Origin: RCIO01 sp965232405 | Lineage (GTDB): Bacteria > Pseudomonadota > Alphaproteobacteria > Rhizobiales > Rhizobiaceae | DNA length: 64,000 bases | Reading direction: 5' to 3' | NCBI GenBank assembly: GCA_965232405.1 | Contig: OZ246966.1 | Span: forward strand, 2,852,001-2,916,000 | Part shown: piece by piece, positions 27,201 to 35,847 of the stretch | Layout of the letters: each line of letters starts with the position of its first letter | Position numbering within the stretch: position 1 is the first letter of the stretch | Notes under the pieces: generated by a model | Database searches by the model: none | Told to the model about the DNA's origin: nothing | Seen by the model: the letters and a program-made list of their open reading frames with translations, nothing else | Made by a program: the position numbers and the translations under genes

Positions 27201-27407
27201 ATGCTGCGAACCAGCACCACAATTGCTCACCCTTTTGCCCAAGAAAGGCCGAAGCCAAGCGACAACTTTCACAGCAATCTCCCTTGGCCTGTTACGGTAG
27301 ATGGAGGCGCATTCGGTGTTGGTGCGTCTCCTCGTGAGGCTGTCGACGCCGCGAGATTAGGTAGTGCCACCGCCAGTTTTGGCAATCCGCAATACACCAA
27401 GCTGTGA
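27201..27407 (+). CDS. Small hypothetical protein or gene remnant
   Basis: A 68-codon frame starts four bases after the SIS stop. Its C-terminal half (LPWPVTVDGGAFGVGASPRE, DAARLGSATASFGNPQYTKL) reads like genuine protein rather than shadow sequence, but I do not recognise a family. It lies next to insertion-sequence debris, so it may be a fragment of a gene that once followed the ROK operon. Start and reality are uncertain. Confidence 0.3.
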   Translation: MLRTSTTIAHPFAQERPKPSDNFHSNLPWPVTVDGGAFGVGASPREAVDAARLGSATASFGNPQYTKL

Positions 27408-27469
27408 GCCGGCCGCCGCGACAAGGTCAGCAACAGAGGAGCGTCGTCGTTGCGCAATGCTCAGGACCT

Positions 27470-27986
27470 ATTAATTGGGTTTGGGATGTGATTCACGGTT
27501 TCCATTTATGGAGGCCGTTATGGGTGATTTGTTTCTGCTGAGCGTGCGCCAGATGGCGCGGATATCGCCGTTCTTCCTTTGGTCGCATGGTGTGCCGAGG
27601 GTCGATGACCGGCGCGTGGTGAGCGGCATCATCTACGTGATCCGCGACGGGCTGCAGTGGAAGGATGCGCCGGCTAGCTACGGTCCGCAGAAGACGCTCT
27701 ACACCCGCGTCATCCGCTGGAGCAGGATGGGCGTGTTCGACCGCATCTTCGCCGGCCTTGCCGGCGAAGGACTGAATCCCGAGCGCATCATGATCGATGC
27801 GACGCATCTGAAGGCTCATCACACGGCGGCGAGCCTGCTTAGTAAGGGGATGTTCCCCGTCGTATCGGACGAACCAAGGGCGGGCTGAACTCCAAGCGCC
27901 ATACTGATTGTGATGGTGAGGGACGGCCGATCATCCTGCTCCTGCCGGAAGGCCGGATGAGCGACCACAAGGGTGCCCGCCTCGTG
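27470..27986 (+). mobile_element. IS5 family (IS427-type) insertion sequence, left part
   Basis: From the ATG at 27520 the frame reads MGDLFLLSVRQMARISPFFL, HGVPRVDDRRVVSGIIYVIR, KDAPASYGPQKTLYTRVIRW and ERIMIDATHLKAHHTAASLL, which is the N-terminal half of an IS427-type two-ORF transposase. At about 27850 the homology moves to another frame (RRIGRTKGGLNSK, then EGRMSDHKGARLV), as expected where this group uses ribosomal frameshifting. Homology stops at about 27986, where IS3-type sequence begins, so the catalytic C-terminal half and right end are missing. The element cannot be autonomous. The left inverted repeat probably lies near 27475-27500 (TTTGGGATGTGATTCACGG). Confidence 0.8.
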
Positions 27987-28510
27987 CGGGACTCGGCCCC
28001 GAACCAGAAGTGGATGGCCGACATCACCTACATCTGGACCGCCGAAGGTCGGCTCTACGTTGCCGCCGTCGTCGCCCCGTTCTCTAGGCGTGTCGTCGGC
28101 TGGGCAATGAAGGCCGAGATGACGGCATAGCTCGTCACCGACGCGCTCATCATGGCGATCTGGAGACGGGGCAGGCCGGACAGCTTGCTGCATCATTCCA
28201 CCAAGGCAGCCAATATACGAGCAAACAGTTCCAGCGCTTGATGGCCGATCACGGCATTACCTGTTCGATGAGCCAGTTGGGCAACTTCTGGGAAAATGCT
28301 GCGATGGAGGGCTTCTTCTCGTCGCTCAAGACCGAGCGGACAGCCCGCAAGGTCTACAGGACGAGCGATGATGCCAGGGTTGATGTGTTCGACTACGCTG
28401 AGCGCTTTATCAGCAGGGGCTTTTCCAAGCGGCAGCATAATGGGTCAACCCAGCCCAAGCTTGCACCCATCGCTGCTACAATTGGTCCGCAGCAAGCTAT
28501 GTTAGCTTAA
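27987..28510 (+). pseudogene. IS3 family transposase OrfB fragment, disrupted
   Basis: This continues in frame from the IS5 fragment and is the rve integrase part of an IS3-group OrfB: PNQKWMADITYIWTAEGRLY, FSRRVVGWAMKAEMTA, then an in-frame TAG (28128-28130), LVTDALIMAIWRRGRPDSLLHHS, a one-base deletion near 28199, QGSQYTSKQFQRLMADHGIT in the next frame, and ENAAMEGFFSSLKTERTARK to about FDYAERF at 28415. The following codons (ISRGFSKRQHNGSTQPKLAP) no longer fit. Start region, catalytic context and tail are damaged, so it is non-functional. Confidence 0.85.
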
Positions 28511-28956
28511 CTGCGTGTCCGAAAAACCGGCAGCAGGCCAGGAAGCCTTCTTGAGGAAGCATCGCCTCAACAGTAGCTTTTCAGAAACTCTATGCCGATG
28601 CGTCAGGATGCGAAATGGGTTCCGGAGAGGCACACGATCGACGGTTGCGAGCCCTCGATTTGATCCTGCATATTGATGAGTGGTGCAGGATGTAACAGAG
28701 ATTTGACTGATCCTAAATGGCTAGTAATTTCAATAGCTTGACATTGTGACGGTATTTCCGTCGGTACAGACGAATCCTTGAGGGAAAAACGCTTTTGAAA
28801 TCAGGGAGTTAAGCTTTCAGGACATAGTGGAGTGGGAGTGAGCCCCGACCCGCAGGGGTGAGCTGATCCGGTGGGCTCATTTGAGGGGCGAGCGCCCGAA
28901 GCCAGCAAAGCGCGGCGGAGGGCCGGAACGAATTTCCAATCGGACTGGCCGTTTCG
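28511..28956. other. Non-coding remnant region between IS debris and the SDR gene
   Basis: AT-richer than its surroundings, with no credible gene. The first bases (about 28505-28545, GCGTGTCCGAAAAACCGGCA) may be the right tail of the IS3 fragment. Farther on lie an 8-base-arm inverted repeat at 28663-28691 and a small dyad GACGG-N5-CCGTC at 28748-28762 beside a TTGACA hexamer. Probably leftover mobile-element or intergenic sequence downstream of the leftward operon. Confidence 0.45.
28663..28691. repeat. Inverted repeat ATCCTGCA-N13-TGCAGGAT
   Basis: Perfect 8-base arms separated by 13 bases in non-coding DNA downstream of the SDR gene and of the IS fragments. There is no adjacent T-run for a terminator on either strand. 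It may be an old operator, a stem-loop or part of a mobile element end. Confidence 0.45.
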
Positions 28957-29748
28957 TCACGAAAGTCCCCAGCGATCCTCGACCGCGTAGCCGGTTTCAG
29001 GCAGGGTCGAGCCGCCATCGACGACGATGGTCTGTCCGGTGACATATTTCGCTTCCGGCGATGCGAGATAGAGCATCGCATGGGCGATGTCGTCAGCTTC
29101 GCCCATATGGCCGATGGGGATGTAGCGGCCGATCGCCGCCTGTTTTTCAGGTGTGGAAAGCACGCCTCGGCCGGGCTTTGCGATAAAGCCCGGCTCCACG
29201 CCGTTGACGGTAATGCGCTCGCGCGCCAGTTCGAACGCCGCACCACGCACAAAGGCGTTCACGCCGGCCTTGGCTGCTGAGTAGTGCGCACCTCCACCCA
29301 TCGCCACGCGCGCCGAGACCGAGGAGGTGACGAGCAGCCGGCCGAAACCGTTTCGCTTCATATGCGGAATGGCTGCTTGGGTCAGCCATACAAAGGCCTG
29401 TAGATTGATACCAAGGGCCTCGGCCAGCCTTGCCTCGTCGAGGTTCTCGATCGAGGACCACGGACAACCGCCGGCGTTGTGGACCAGGATATCGAGCCGG
29501 CCTTCGTCGCCTGCAACGATGTTGACCATCTCGCGGATCGCGTCGCGCGCGACGCCGGGCCACGTAATCGCACGCGTAGCGAGACCGCGATCCCCCAATG
29601 ACGATGCCAGGGTTTCTGCCACGTCCAGCGTTCGGTTGACGACAACAACCTTGGCGCCTGCCTCGGCGAAACGTGTGCTGATCGCGGCGCCTATGCCACG
29701 CGCGCCGCCTGTGACGAGAGCCACCCGTCCGGAAAGGTCGAACGCCAT
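28957..29748 (-). CDS. Short-chain dehydrogenase/reductase (SDR)
   Basis: A 263-residue classical SDR, NAD(P)-dependent. The cofactor motif is TGGARGIG (residues 13-20), then NAG (91-93), with the catalytic triad Ser142/143 (TSSVS), Tyr156 and Lys160 (YSAAK). The C-terminus has VTGQTIVVDGGST. The start is the ATG of MAFDLSGRVAL, four bases after the aminotransferase stop; the longer upstream frame is rejected. It is last in the leftward tctCBA-aldehyde dehydrogenase-aminotransferase-SDR operon and probably oxidises a hydroxy group of the imported carboxylate or reduces a keto intermediate. Confidence 0.9.
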   Translation of the reverse strand: MAFDLSGRVALVTGGARGIGAAISTRFAEAGAKVVVVNRTLDVAETLASSLGDRGLATRAITWPGVARDAIREMVNIVAGDEGRLDILVHNAGGCPWSSIENLDEARLAEALGINLQAFVWLTQAAIPHMKRNGFGRLLVTSSVSARVAMGGGAHYSAAKAGVNAFVRGAAFELARERITVNGVEPGFIAKPGRGVLSTPEKQAAIGRYIPIGHMGEADDIAHAMLYLASPEAKYVTGQTIVVDGGSTLPETGYAVEDRWGLS

Positions 29749-29752
29749 CGCG

Positions 29753-31141
29753 TCAGGCCACTCCCGCGGCAATCGCCGTGTCCGCAAAGCGTGAGAAAAC
29801 GATTGTGTGCTTGTCGACATCGGCACCCGTGGTGGCCGGACACATCAACAGCATCGTATGGAATGGCGTCACGAGCACGCCTTCATTCATGTAGAAGGCG
29901 TGCAGAAGAGTCTCGAGGTCTCCGCGCCGGGTGGCGATCACGTCGGCGCCGTTTCGGGGCGGCTTCGGTGTGAACATGATCTCGACCCGGGCGCCGATCT
30001 GGGTGACATGCCAGGGCAGCTCGTTTCGCGAGATCACGTCACGTGCACCCGAGGCAAGGCGGTCGGCGTTTGCGATCATCCTTTTGTAGTTGACCGGCGT
30101 CAGAACCTCGGACAGGACCGCCTTCATTGTGGCGACCGTCAGCGCACTGCCCGCCAATGTGCCGCCGATGCCGAAATGGGAAGACTGGCGCTGGCGCGGA
30201 TTGACGTGTGGCATCAGCTCCCACAGTCGCTCCGCGATCTGCTGGCTGACGCCGAACACGCCCGCCGGAATTCCGCCGGCGATCGCCTTGCCTGCCACGA
30301 GGATGTCGGGTTTGAGCCCGTGAAGTCTCGTGTAGCCGCCTGGCCCGCAGGAAAGCGTGTGCGTTTCGTCGATGACCAGAACCGTTCCCGTCTTGCGCGT
30401 AATTTCGCGGACGGCGGCGTGGAAGCCCTCGGCAACCGGGATCATGCCGAAATTTGTCATCAGCGGTTCCATCAGGACGCAGGCCACGTCTTCGTCAGCG
30501 AGCGCCTCTTCCAGCGCCTCGGCGTCGTTGAACTCGATGACCTTCGAGAGACGCGCATGATCGAACCCGTTGGGATGGATCATGTTGCGCATACGCATTC
30601 GCCCATCGCGCAACTCGACATGAGCCTCCTCAACACCTCCGTGGTAGCAGCCGGAGAAGACGAGAACCTTTTCGCGGCCGGTGATCATGCGCGAGATACG
30701 GATTGCGCCGCGATTTGCGTCGGTGGCCGAGGTGGTGAAGGTCCAATAGGGCAGGCCGAAGCGGCGGGTGAGTTCCTCACCGACCCAAAGGCTGTCCTCG
30801 GTCGGCATCATGTGGGTTGTGCCGCGCTCGAGTTGCCTGACTGCAGCGCGCGTCACCGCCTCCGGCGCATGGCCGCACATGCCGCCAGTGTCGCCGAGGC
30901 AGAAATCGACATAGTCGTGACCGTCGATATCGCGAATGTGGCAGCCTCGGGCTTCCTCCACATAGATCGGGAAACCACCTGCCCAGCGCCGCATCCAGTG
31001 CGAGGGGCCGCCATAGAGGAAATGTTCCTGCCCGCGCGTCCACGCTTCCGCCGAACGCGGGTGCATCTCGGCAAAGCGGGCCTGTTCGACATCGATCAGC
31101 CGGTCGATTGTTGTGGCAACGGAAGACGCCGCTGCGTTCAT
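29753..31141 (-). CDS. Class III aminotransferase (glutamate-1-semialdehyde aminomutase-like)
   Basis: A 462-residue fold-type I PLP enzyme. The N-terminal part has RGQEHFLYGGPSHWMRRW and YVDFCLGDTGGMCGHAP; the PLP-binding Asp258 lies in VLVIDETHTLS and the Schiff-base Lys285 in LVAGKAIAGGIPAGVFG. These are the marks of the GSA aminomutase-like branch, which includes transaminases and mutases for amino acids and omega-amino compounds. The ATG overlaps the aldehyde dehydrogenase stop by four bases. Because it lies in a catabolic operon with an aldehyde dehydrogenase, a housekeeping HemL role is unlikely. The substrate is unknown. Confidence 0.88.
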   Translation of the reverse strand: MNAAASSVATTIDRLIDVEQARFAEMHPRSAEAWTRGQEHFLYGGPSHWMRRWAGGFPIYVEEARGCHIRDIDGHDYVDFCLGDTGGMCGHAPEAVTRAAVRQLERGTTHMMPTEDSLWVGEELTRRFGLPYWTFTTSATDANRGAIRISRMITGREKVLVFSGCYHGGVEEAHVELRDGRMRMRNMIHPNGFDHARLSKVIEFNDAEALEEALADEDVACVLMEPLMTNFGMIPVAEGFHAAVREITRKTGTVLVIDETHTLSCGPGGYTRLHGLKPDILVAGKAIAGGIPAGVFGVSQQIAERLWELMPHVNPRQRQSSHFGIGGTLAGSALTVATMKAVLSEVLTPVNYKRMIANADRLASGARDVISRNELPWHVTQIGARVEIMFTPKPPRNGADVIATRRGDLETLLHAFYMNEGVLVTPFHTMLLMCPATTGADVDKHTIVFSRFADTAIAAGVA

Positions 31142-32628
31142 CCCAGAGATATCCAGGCAGTCTTTAGGTCGACGTATTTGTCGAGGGCGTGCAGCGACTT
31201 GTCGTAGCCGTTGCCCGACTGCTTCACGCCTCCCAGCGGAACCGTCCCGTCCGCGCCGCCATAGGTGTTGACGTGAACGACGCCGGCCTTGATGGCTCTG
31301 ACCATGCGATGAGCGCGGGCAAGGTTGGCGGTCCATACGGCCGACGCGAGCCCATAGGGCGTGGCGTTGGCTATGCGGATGGCGTCTACCTCGTCATCGA
31401 AGGGCGTTACGGCCAGCACCGGGCCGAACACCTCCTCGCGTGCCAGCGTCATTTCAGGCGCGACGCCATCGAAAACTGTCGGAGCCATATAGAATCCGCC
31501 CGTTTCCGCCAGGATGCGGTTGCCGCCGGTCTTCAGGCTGGCGCCCTCCGAGGCGGCCTTTTCGACGTGCGACAGGTTTTTGGACAGTTGTTCCGCGCTG
31601 TTGATCGCACCTGCTTCCGTTCCGAGGTCCAGCGGGTCACCCACTTTCATCTTCGCCGCGATGGCGGCTACCTTTTCGGCAAATACTTCGTGGATCGAAC
31701 GCTCCACCAGGAGGCGCGAACCCGCGACACAGACTTGTCCGGAATTGCGGAAGATGCCGTAGGCGGTGACCTTGGCTGCCTGGTCCAGATCGGGCGCGTC
31801 CGCAAAGACGACGTTGGGCGATTTGCCACCGAGCTCAAGATAGACGCGTTTGAGGTTCGACTGCGCGGAATATTCGAGCAGGCGGCGCCCGGTGCCGCCA
31901 GAGCCGGTGAACGCCAGCACGTCGACATCCGTGTGAAGGCCAAGCGCTTCGCCAGCGACCGCGCCACGGCCGGTGACGACATTCAAGACGCCTTGCGGCA
32001 GTCCGGCCTCCGCGCAGAGTTGTGCAAGGCGCAGCAGCGTGAGCGAGGCCGTCTCCGCTGGCTTGAGAACCACCGAATTGCCGGCGGCGAGCGCTGGAGC
32101 GATCTTCCATGCGCCGATCATCAGGGGAAAGTTCCAGGGCACGATGGCGCCCACGACACCAATAGGCTCGCGATGAATCAATCCCAGCACGTTCTCGGCC
32201 GTCGGCGCGATCTCGCCATACACCTTGTCGATTGCCTCCGCATAGTAGCGGAACGTGCCGGCGGCACTCCCGGGCTCCGCCTTCAGCGCCATGGCAATTT
32301 CGGTTCCGTTGTCACGCACGCCGAGGACCGCAAGCTCAAGCGCATGCTTCGCGATCAGATCCGCAATGCGGTGCATCACCTTCTTGCGTTCGGCCGGAGC
32401 GGCACGCGACCAGCCGCCTCGATCAAAGGCGGCGCGGGCGGATCTCACCGCACGGTCCACATCGGAGGCATCGGCATCGGAAATGGTCGTCAGCTGGCTG
32501 CCGTCGATGGGCGAGATAACTTCAAGGGTGCGCCCGGCGGTTGTCTCCTGCCAGTCGCCCCCAATGAACAGATGTTGCGGCGCGACCTTGTCTGCGCGAA
32601 GCCGGTCAATTGTTGCTTGGTCAGTCAT
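31138..32628 (-). CDS. Aldehyde dehydrogenase family protein
   Basis: A 496-residue NAD(P)-dependent aldehyde dehydrogenase. PWNFPLMIGAWKIAPALAAGN is the cofactor region, Glu265 (LELGGKS) the general base and Cys300 (NSGQVC) the nucleophile; EEVFGPVLAV is also present. The length and sequence fit the gamma-aminobutyraldehyde/betaine aldehyde dehydrogenase branch. It overlaps tctA by eight bases and the aminotransferase by four. With the transaminase it could convert an amine to an aldehyde and then to an acid. Confidence 0.92.
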   Translation of the reverse strand: MTDQATIDRLRADKVAPQHLFIGGDWQETTAGRTLEVISPIDGSQLTTISDADASDVDRAVRSARAAFDRGGWSRAAPAERKKVMHRIADLIAKHALELAVLGVRDNGTEIAMALKAEPGSAAGTFRYYAEAIDKVYGEIAPTAENVLGLIHREPIGVVGAIVPWNFPLMIGAWKIAPALAAGNSVVLKPAETASLTLLRLAQLCAEAGLPQGVLNVVTGRGAVAGEALGLHTDVDVLAFTGSGGTGRRLLEYSAQSNLKRVYLELGGKSPNVVFADAPDLDQAAKVTAYGIFRNSGQVCVAGSRLLVERSIHEVFAEKVAAIAAKMKVGDPLDLGTEAGAINSAEQLSKNLSHVEKAASEGASLKTGGNRILAETGGFYMAPTVFDGVAPEMTLAREEVFGPVLAVTPFDDEVDAIRIANATPYGLASAVWTANLARAHRMVRAIKAGVVHVNTYGGADGTVPLGGVKQSGNGYDKSLHALDKYVDLKTAWISLG

Positions 32629-34120
32629 GGGTGGCCTCTGTTGGTTTCGGTGCCTTGCGTGCGCGCAGGAGCGACCAGATATGAATCAGCAGAACGAATA
32701 CGATAACAGCGAAGATGGCGCCCGCGATCGGCCGGTCGATCCAGTCGAGGGGCGAGTGGATGCGCGGCAGCGAGGTACGGAAACGCTCTTCCATGATGCG
32801 GCCCAACACCATGCCGAGGATGATCGGGACGATGGGTAGATTGAGACGTTTGAGCACCAGGCCCAGCACTCCGAAGACGGCTGCGATAGCACAATCGGTC
32901 ATGGAATTGCGCAGCGAATAGACCCCGACAAAAGACAGCGTCAGGATCGCCATTCCGAGAAAGCGGTTTGGGATGGCGATCACTTTGAGAAGTGGTTTTG
33001 TCGCGACGATGAGGAATGCCAGCGCTAGAAAATTCAGGATCAGCAGGCACAGATAGAGAGCCAGCACGAAGTCCATCTGCTGTTGGAACAGCCCGGGGCC
33101 TGGGATGACGTTGTGCACGTAGAAGACCGACAGCATCATGGCGGTCAGCGCTTCGCCCGGGATGCCGAGTGCAAGAAGCGGGATCATGGCTGCGGCAGGC
33201 ACGGCGTTGTTGGCGGCTTCGGAAGCGATAACGCCTTCCGGCGCGCCACGACCGAAGCGTTCAGGATTGGGGCATATCTTCTGCGCCCAGGTGTAGGACA
33301 GGAACTGGGCGGTGAACTCGCCGACCCCCGGAATAATGCCCATGACCGTGCCGAAACCCGCGGCGGGCAAAACCACGCGCGGAAAGCGGAAGACCTCGCG
33401 CAGCCCGCGAAACAGGCCGCCGCCGACACTCGGCGCAGCGGTCTCGGAGTCGCGACCCGACAGCAGGACCAGAGCCTGAGAGATCGCGAACAGGCCAAGC
33501 ACAACCACGATCAGATCGACGCCGGAGGTCAGCCAGGTCTGGCCGAACGTGAAGCGCGATGAATAGCGCACCGGCTCCAGCCCGATCGTCTGCAGGAAGA
33601 TGCCGAAGGACAAGAGCGCGCCCGCAGCCATATTTTGCCCGCGGTGGGCTATGACGACGAGGACCATGCCGAGCAGGCAGGCAAGGAAGATTTCGCGCGA
33701 GCCGAAAAGCGGCGCGACATCGGCCAGAACAGGCGCCAGTGCCATCAGGCAGACGACGGAAAAGATACCGCCGCAGAATGAGGCTCCGTAGGCGAGCGAA
33801 AGCGCGCGCGCCCCTTCGCCTTTGCGTGTCAGCGGATAGCCGTCATAGGTGGTGAGTGCATTGACGGGTGTTCCGGGTGTGTTGATGAGAACGGCGGGGA
33901 TCGCCCCGCCGAACATTGCCGAACCGTATATGCCGAGAAGCAGTGTCAGCCCGACGATCGGTTCCAGCGCGAATGTGACGGGCAACAGGATGGCGATCGC
34001 GATGGCCGGTCCGACACCCGGAATCGCCCCGATCACGACACCGCCTACGGATCCGATCAGAAGCGCGGCAATGACGTCGAGACGCAGGAGAATGTCGACG
34101 CTGGCGAGGAACACATCCAT
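32621..34120 (-). CDS. tctA: Tripartite tricarboxylate transporter permease, large subunit TctA
   Basis: A 499-residue membrane protein of the TctA family: conserved GAIPGVGPAIAIAILLP (about 32-48), GIYGSAMFGGAIPAVLINTPGTPVNALT, GIIPGVGEFTAQFLSYTWAQKICPNPERFGRGAPEGVIASEAANN and about eleven hydrophobic segments. It couples ion gradients to uptake of the carboxylate bound by TctC. It lies six bases after tctB in the order tctC-tctB-tctA and overlaps the aldehyde dehydrogenase, so import and catabolism are co-expressed. Confidence 0.93.
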   Translation of the reverse strand: MDVFLASVDILLRLDVIAALLIGSVGGVVIGAIPGVGPAIAIAILLPVTFALEPIVGLTLLLGIYGSAMFGGAIPAVLINTPGTPVNALTTYDGYPLTRKGEGARALSLAYGASFCGGIFSVVCLMALAPVLADVAPLFGSREIFLACLLGMVLVVIAHRGQNMAAGALLSFGIFLQTIGLEPVRYSSRFTFGQTWLTSGVDLIVVVLGLFAISQALVLLSGRDSETAAPSVGGGLFRGLREVFRFPRVVLPAAGFGTVMGIIPGVGEFTAQFLSYTWAQKICPNPERFGRGAPEGVIASEAANNAVPAAAMIPLLALGIPGEALTAMMLSVFYVHNVIPGPGLFQQQMDFVLALYLCLLILNFLALAFLIVATKPLLKVIAIPNRFLGMAILTLSFVGVYSLRNSMTDCAIAAVFGVLGLVLKRLNLPIVPIILGMVLGRIMEERFRTSLPRIHSPLDWIDRPIAGAIFAVIVFVLLIHIWSLLRARKAPKPTEATHD

Positions 34121-34126
34121 GGAGCG

Positions 34127-34684
34127 TCAGAGATAGAGGATCATGAAGTTGCGCAACGCCGGAGACAGGTATTCGTAGATCGCCCCGCCAGGAATGCGTA
34201 CGCCCAGGAATGACTTGAAAACGATCACCGTGGCGATCCCGGTCAGCATCGCCGCGCCGACCGTCGTCTTGGACCGGTAGCCCAGCCGCAGGGTCAGCGT
34301 GAGGGTAAAGGCGAGCGTCGCCGGCAGGTAGCCGATCAGCGGCACCAGCCAGACATAGGCCATGAACCACACGACATATTCGGCCGCGCGAAACCACCGG
34401 CCGACCTCGGCCAATGTGCCGTCACCGCTGAGGTGCCGGTTGCGTCGCCAGCAGAACCATAATTCGAGCCCGCCAAAGGCGGTCATGGCGCTGATCGCCA
34501 CGATTGGCCAGAAGGCGGGCTGCCGGACAAAGGGATAGCCTGTCGCCCATTCCGTCTGTGCGGGGATGTTGGCGGCGAGAATGAGCGCGAAGCCGAAAGA
34601 AGCGAGACCGAAGACGATCTCCGCGCGATGGTGACGCGGCGTGCTCAAATCGGAAATGTTGTGACGTTCCGGCTCGCCGTTCAT
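34127..34684 (-). CDS. tctB: Tripartite tricarboxylate transporter small permease subunit TctB
   Basis: A 185-residue small membrane subunit with four hydrophobic segments (IVFGLASFGFALILAANIP; PIVAISAMTAFGGLELWF; YVVWFMAYVWLVPLIGYLPATLAF; TVGAAMLTGIATVIVFKSFLGV), matching TctB topology, although the family is poorly conserved. I use the ATG at 34684 with AGGA upstream. A TTG at 34732 would lie inside the hairpin that separates tctC and tctB. It is needed with TctA for transport. Confidence 0.85.
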   Translation of the reverse strand: MNGEPERHNISDLSTPRHHRAEIVFGLASFGFALILAANIPAQTEWATGYPFVRQPAFWPIVAISAMTAFGGLELWFCWRRNRHLSGDGTLAEVGRWFRAAEYVVWFMAYVWLVPLIGYLPATLAFTLTLTLRLGYRSKTTVGAAMLTGIATVIVFKSFLGVRIPGGAIYEYLSPALRNFMILYL

Positions 34685-34718
34685 CGTTCGAACAATCCTG
34701 TACGGGATCGGTTTTATG

Positions 34719-34745
34719 CGGCGATCCGCCAATGGCGGACCGCCG
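34719..34745. promoter_or_regulatory. Hairpin between tctC and tctB
   Basis: Twelve-base arms with one mismatch (CGGCGATCCGCC at 34719-34730, GGCGGACCGCCG at 34734-34745) around a three-base loop, directly after the tctC stop (34752). There is no T-run on the transcribed strand, so it is not a standard terminator. Such a stem could protect the tctC message and lower downstream expression, which suits a binding protein needed in excess over its membrane subunits. Confidence 0.6.
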
Positions 34746-34751
34746 TCATGC

Positions 34752-35696
34752 CTAGTTTTCGAGTATCGCGCCTACGTTCCCGACCGTTTCGATATCCGCC
34801 TCGATCTGCGCTGCCGACTTTGCCGCGTCCTTCCAGAAAATCTGGGCGCCGGTTTCTTTGGCGAATTGCTGCGCCCGCTCGCTTGCGATGGTTTCCTTCG
34901 CGGCGGCCGCTATCTTTTCGCGTACATCGGCCGGCGTATCCTTGTGCACGAACAGGCCGTTCCACAATGAAATGTCGAGTTCCGGGTCGATCTCGCTCAC
35001 CGTTGGGGTGTCGGGCGCGGTAGAGATGCGCTCCTCGGTGACCGAGGCAAGCAGTGTTACCTCGTCGAGACACGGCAGTATCTGCTGCATTGTCGTGTTC
35101 ATCACATCGACATCGCCGGAGGCGAGTGTGTTGCAGTCAAGTGCATCGAAGCCAGCTTCGGATGCATAGGAGAAGCCCATATTCTTGGCCAGCGCCAGAG
35201 TCGCTTGTGTCGGCAGCAGGAAGGTGCCGAAGTGACCGAGGACTACATCGTTGGATTTGGCATGTTCGGCCAGTTCCTGCATCGACTGATAGGGTGCGTC
35301 CTTCGAGGTCGCGATCACGAAAGGATAGGTCAGGAAGATTCCCACCGGCTCGAAAGGGTTCGGGTTCAGTTCCGGAATGCCGATATCGGGTCCGATGACC
35401 GGCACGTCGACGACAAAGGAGCCGATCATGTAGCCGTCGGCCGGTGCATTGGCGACTTCGACCGCCCCCGGGAAAGGGCCACCGCCGCCACCCGGTTTAT
35501 TCACCACCGCTGCAGCCTGTCCGTACTTGGCCTGGAAGTCCTCGGCGATCATGCGGGTGAGCACGTCTTCCAGATCGCCGGGCGGGAATGGCACGATGAA
35601 GCTGACGGGCTTCTCTGGGTATTCGGCGTGCGCCGGAACGGATGCTGCGAACGCGAGCGCGGTCGCGGCAAGTGCGACTAGGGCATTGTTTTTCAT
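34752..35696 (-). CDS. tctC: Tripartite tricarboxylate transporter substrate-binding protein TctC
   Basis: A 314-residue periplasmic receptor with signal peptide (ALVALAATALAFAASVPAHA) and mature start EYPEKPVSFIVPFPPGD, the usual TctC beginning. The family usually reads PGGxxD where this has PFPPGDLED, followed by NKPGGGGGPFPGAVEVANAPADGY and DAPYQSMQELAEHAK. The ATG at 35696 has GAGGGAA upstream. Two cysteines (LDCNTL, LPCLDE) could form a disulfide. First gene of the leftward operon, opposite iclR. The ligand is probably a di- or tricarboxylate or related acid. Confidence 0.9.
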   Translation of the reverse strand: MKNNALVALAATALAFAASVPAHAEYPEKPVSFIVPFPPGDLEDVLTRMIAEDFQAKYGQAAAVVNKPGGGGGPFPGAVEVANAPADGYMIGSFVVDVPVIGPDIGIPELNPNPFEPVGIFLTYPFVIATSKDAPYQSMQELAEHAKSNDVVLGHFGTFLLPTQATLALAKNMGFSYASEAGFDALDCNTLASGDVDVMNTTMQQILPCLDEVTLLASVTEERISTAPDTPTVSEIDPELDISLWNGLFVHKDTPADVREKIAAAAKETIASERAQQFAKETGAQIFWKDAAKSAAQIEADIETVGNVGAILEN

Positions 35697-35753
35697 GACG
35701 ATTCCCTCTTTTGGTTGCCTTTGCAAGGCCGACCTTGACAGTCGTTCCACGTG

Positions 35754-35770
35754 GGTTCATTATTTGAACC
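35754..35770. promoter_or_regulatory. Candidate IclR operator (inverted repeat)
   Basis: Perfect inverted repeat GGTTCA-N5-TGAACC in the 151-base divergent region between tctC and iclR, next to an 8-base palindrome CCACGTGG (35748-35755). IclR regulators bind short palindromes in such positions and often control both directions. Binding is inferred from position. Confidence 0.5.
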
Positions 35771-35847
35771 TCTAGTTCGACTATAGACTTGCATCCGTTC
35801 CCGGTCTCTGTCAACGTAATTCCCATGTTAGGTATTCTGCTGTTCCC

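Noticed and set aside
27850..27990. Frame change in the IS5 fragment as a sequencing error
   Set aside because: IS427-type elements normally split their transposase over two frames with programmed frameshifting, so the shift is expected.
28733..28770. Promoter TTGACA at 28738-28743
   Set aside because: No -10 hexamer at 16-18 bases and no gene downstream on that strand; noted only as part of the non-coding stretch.
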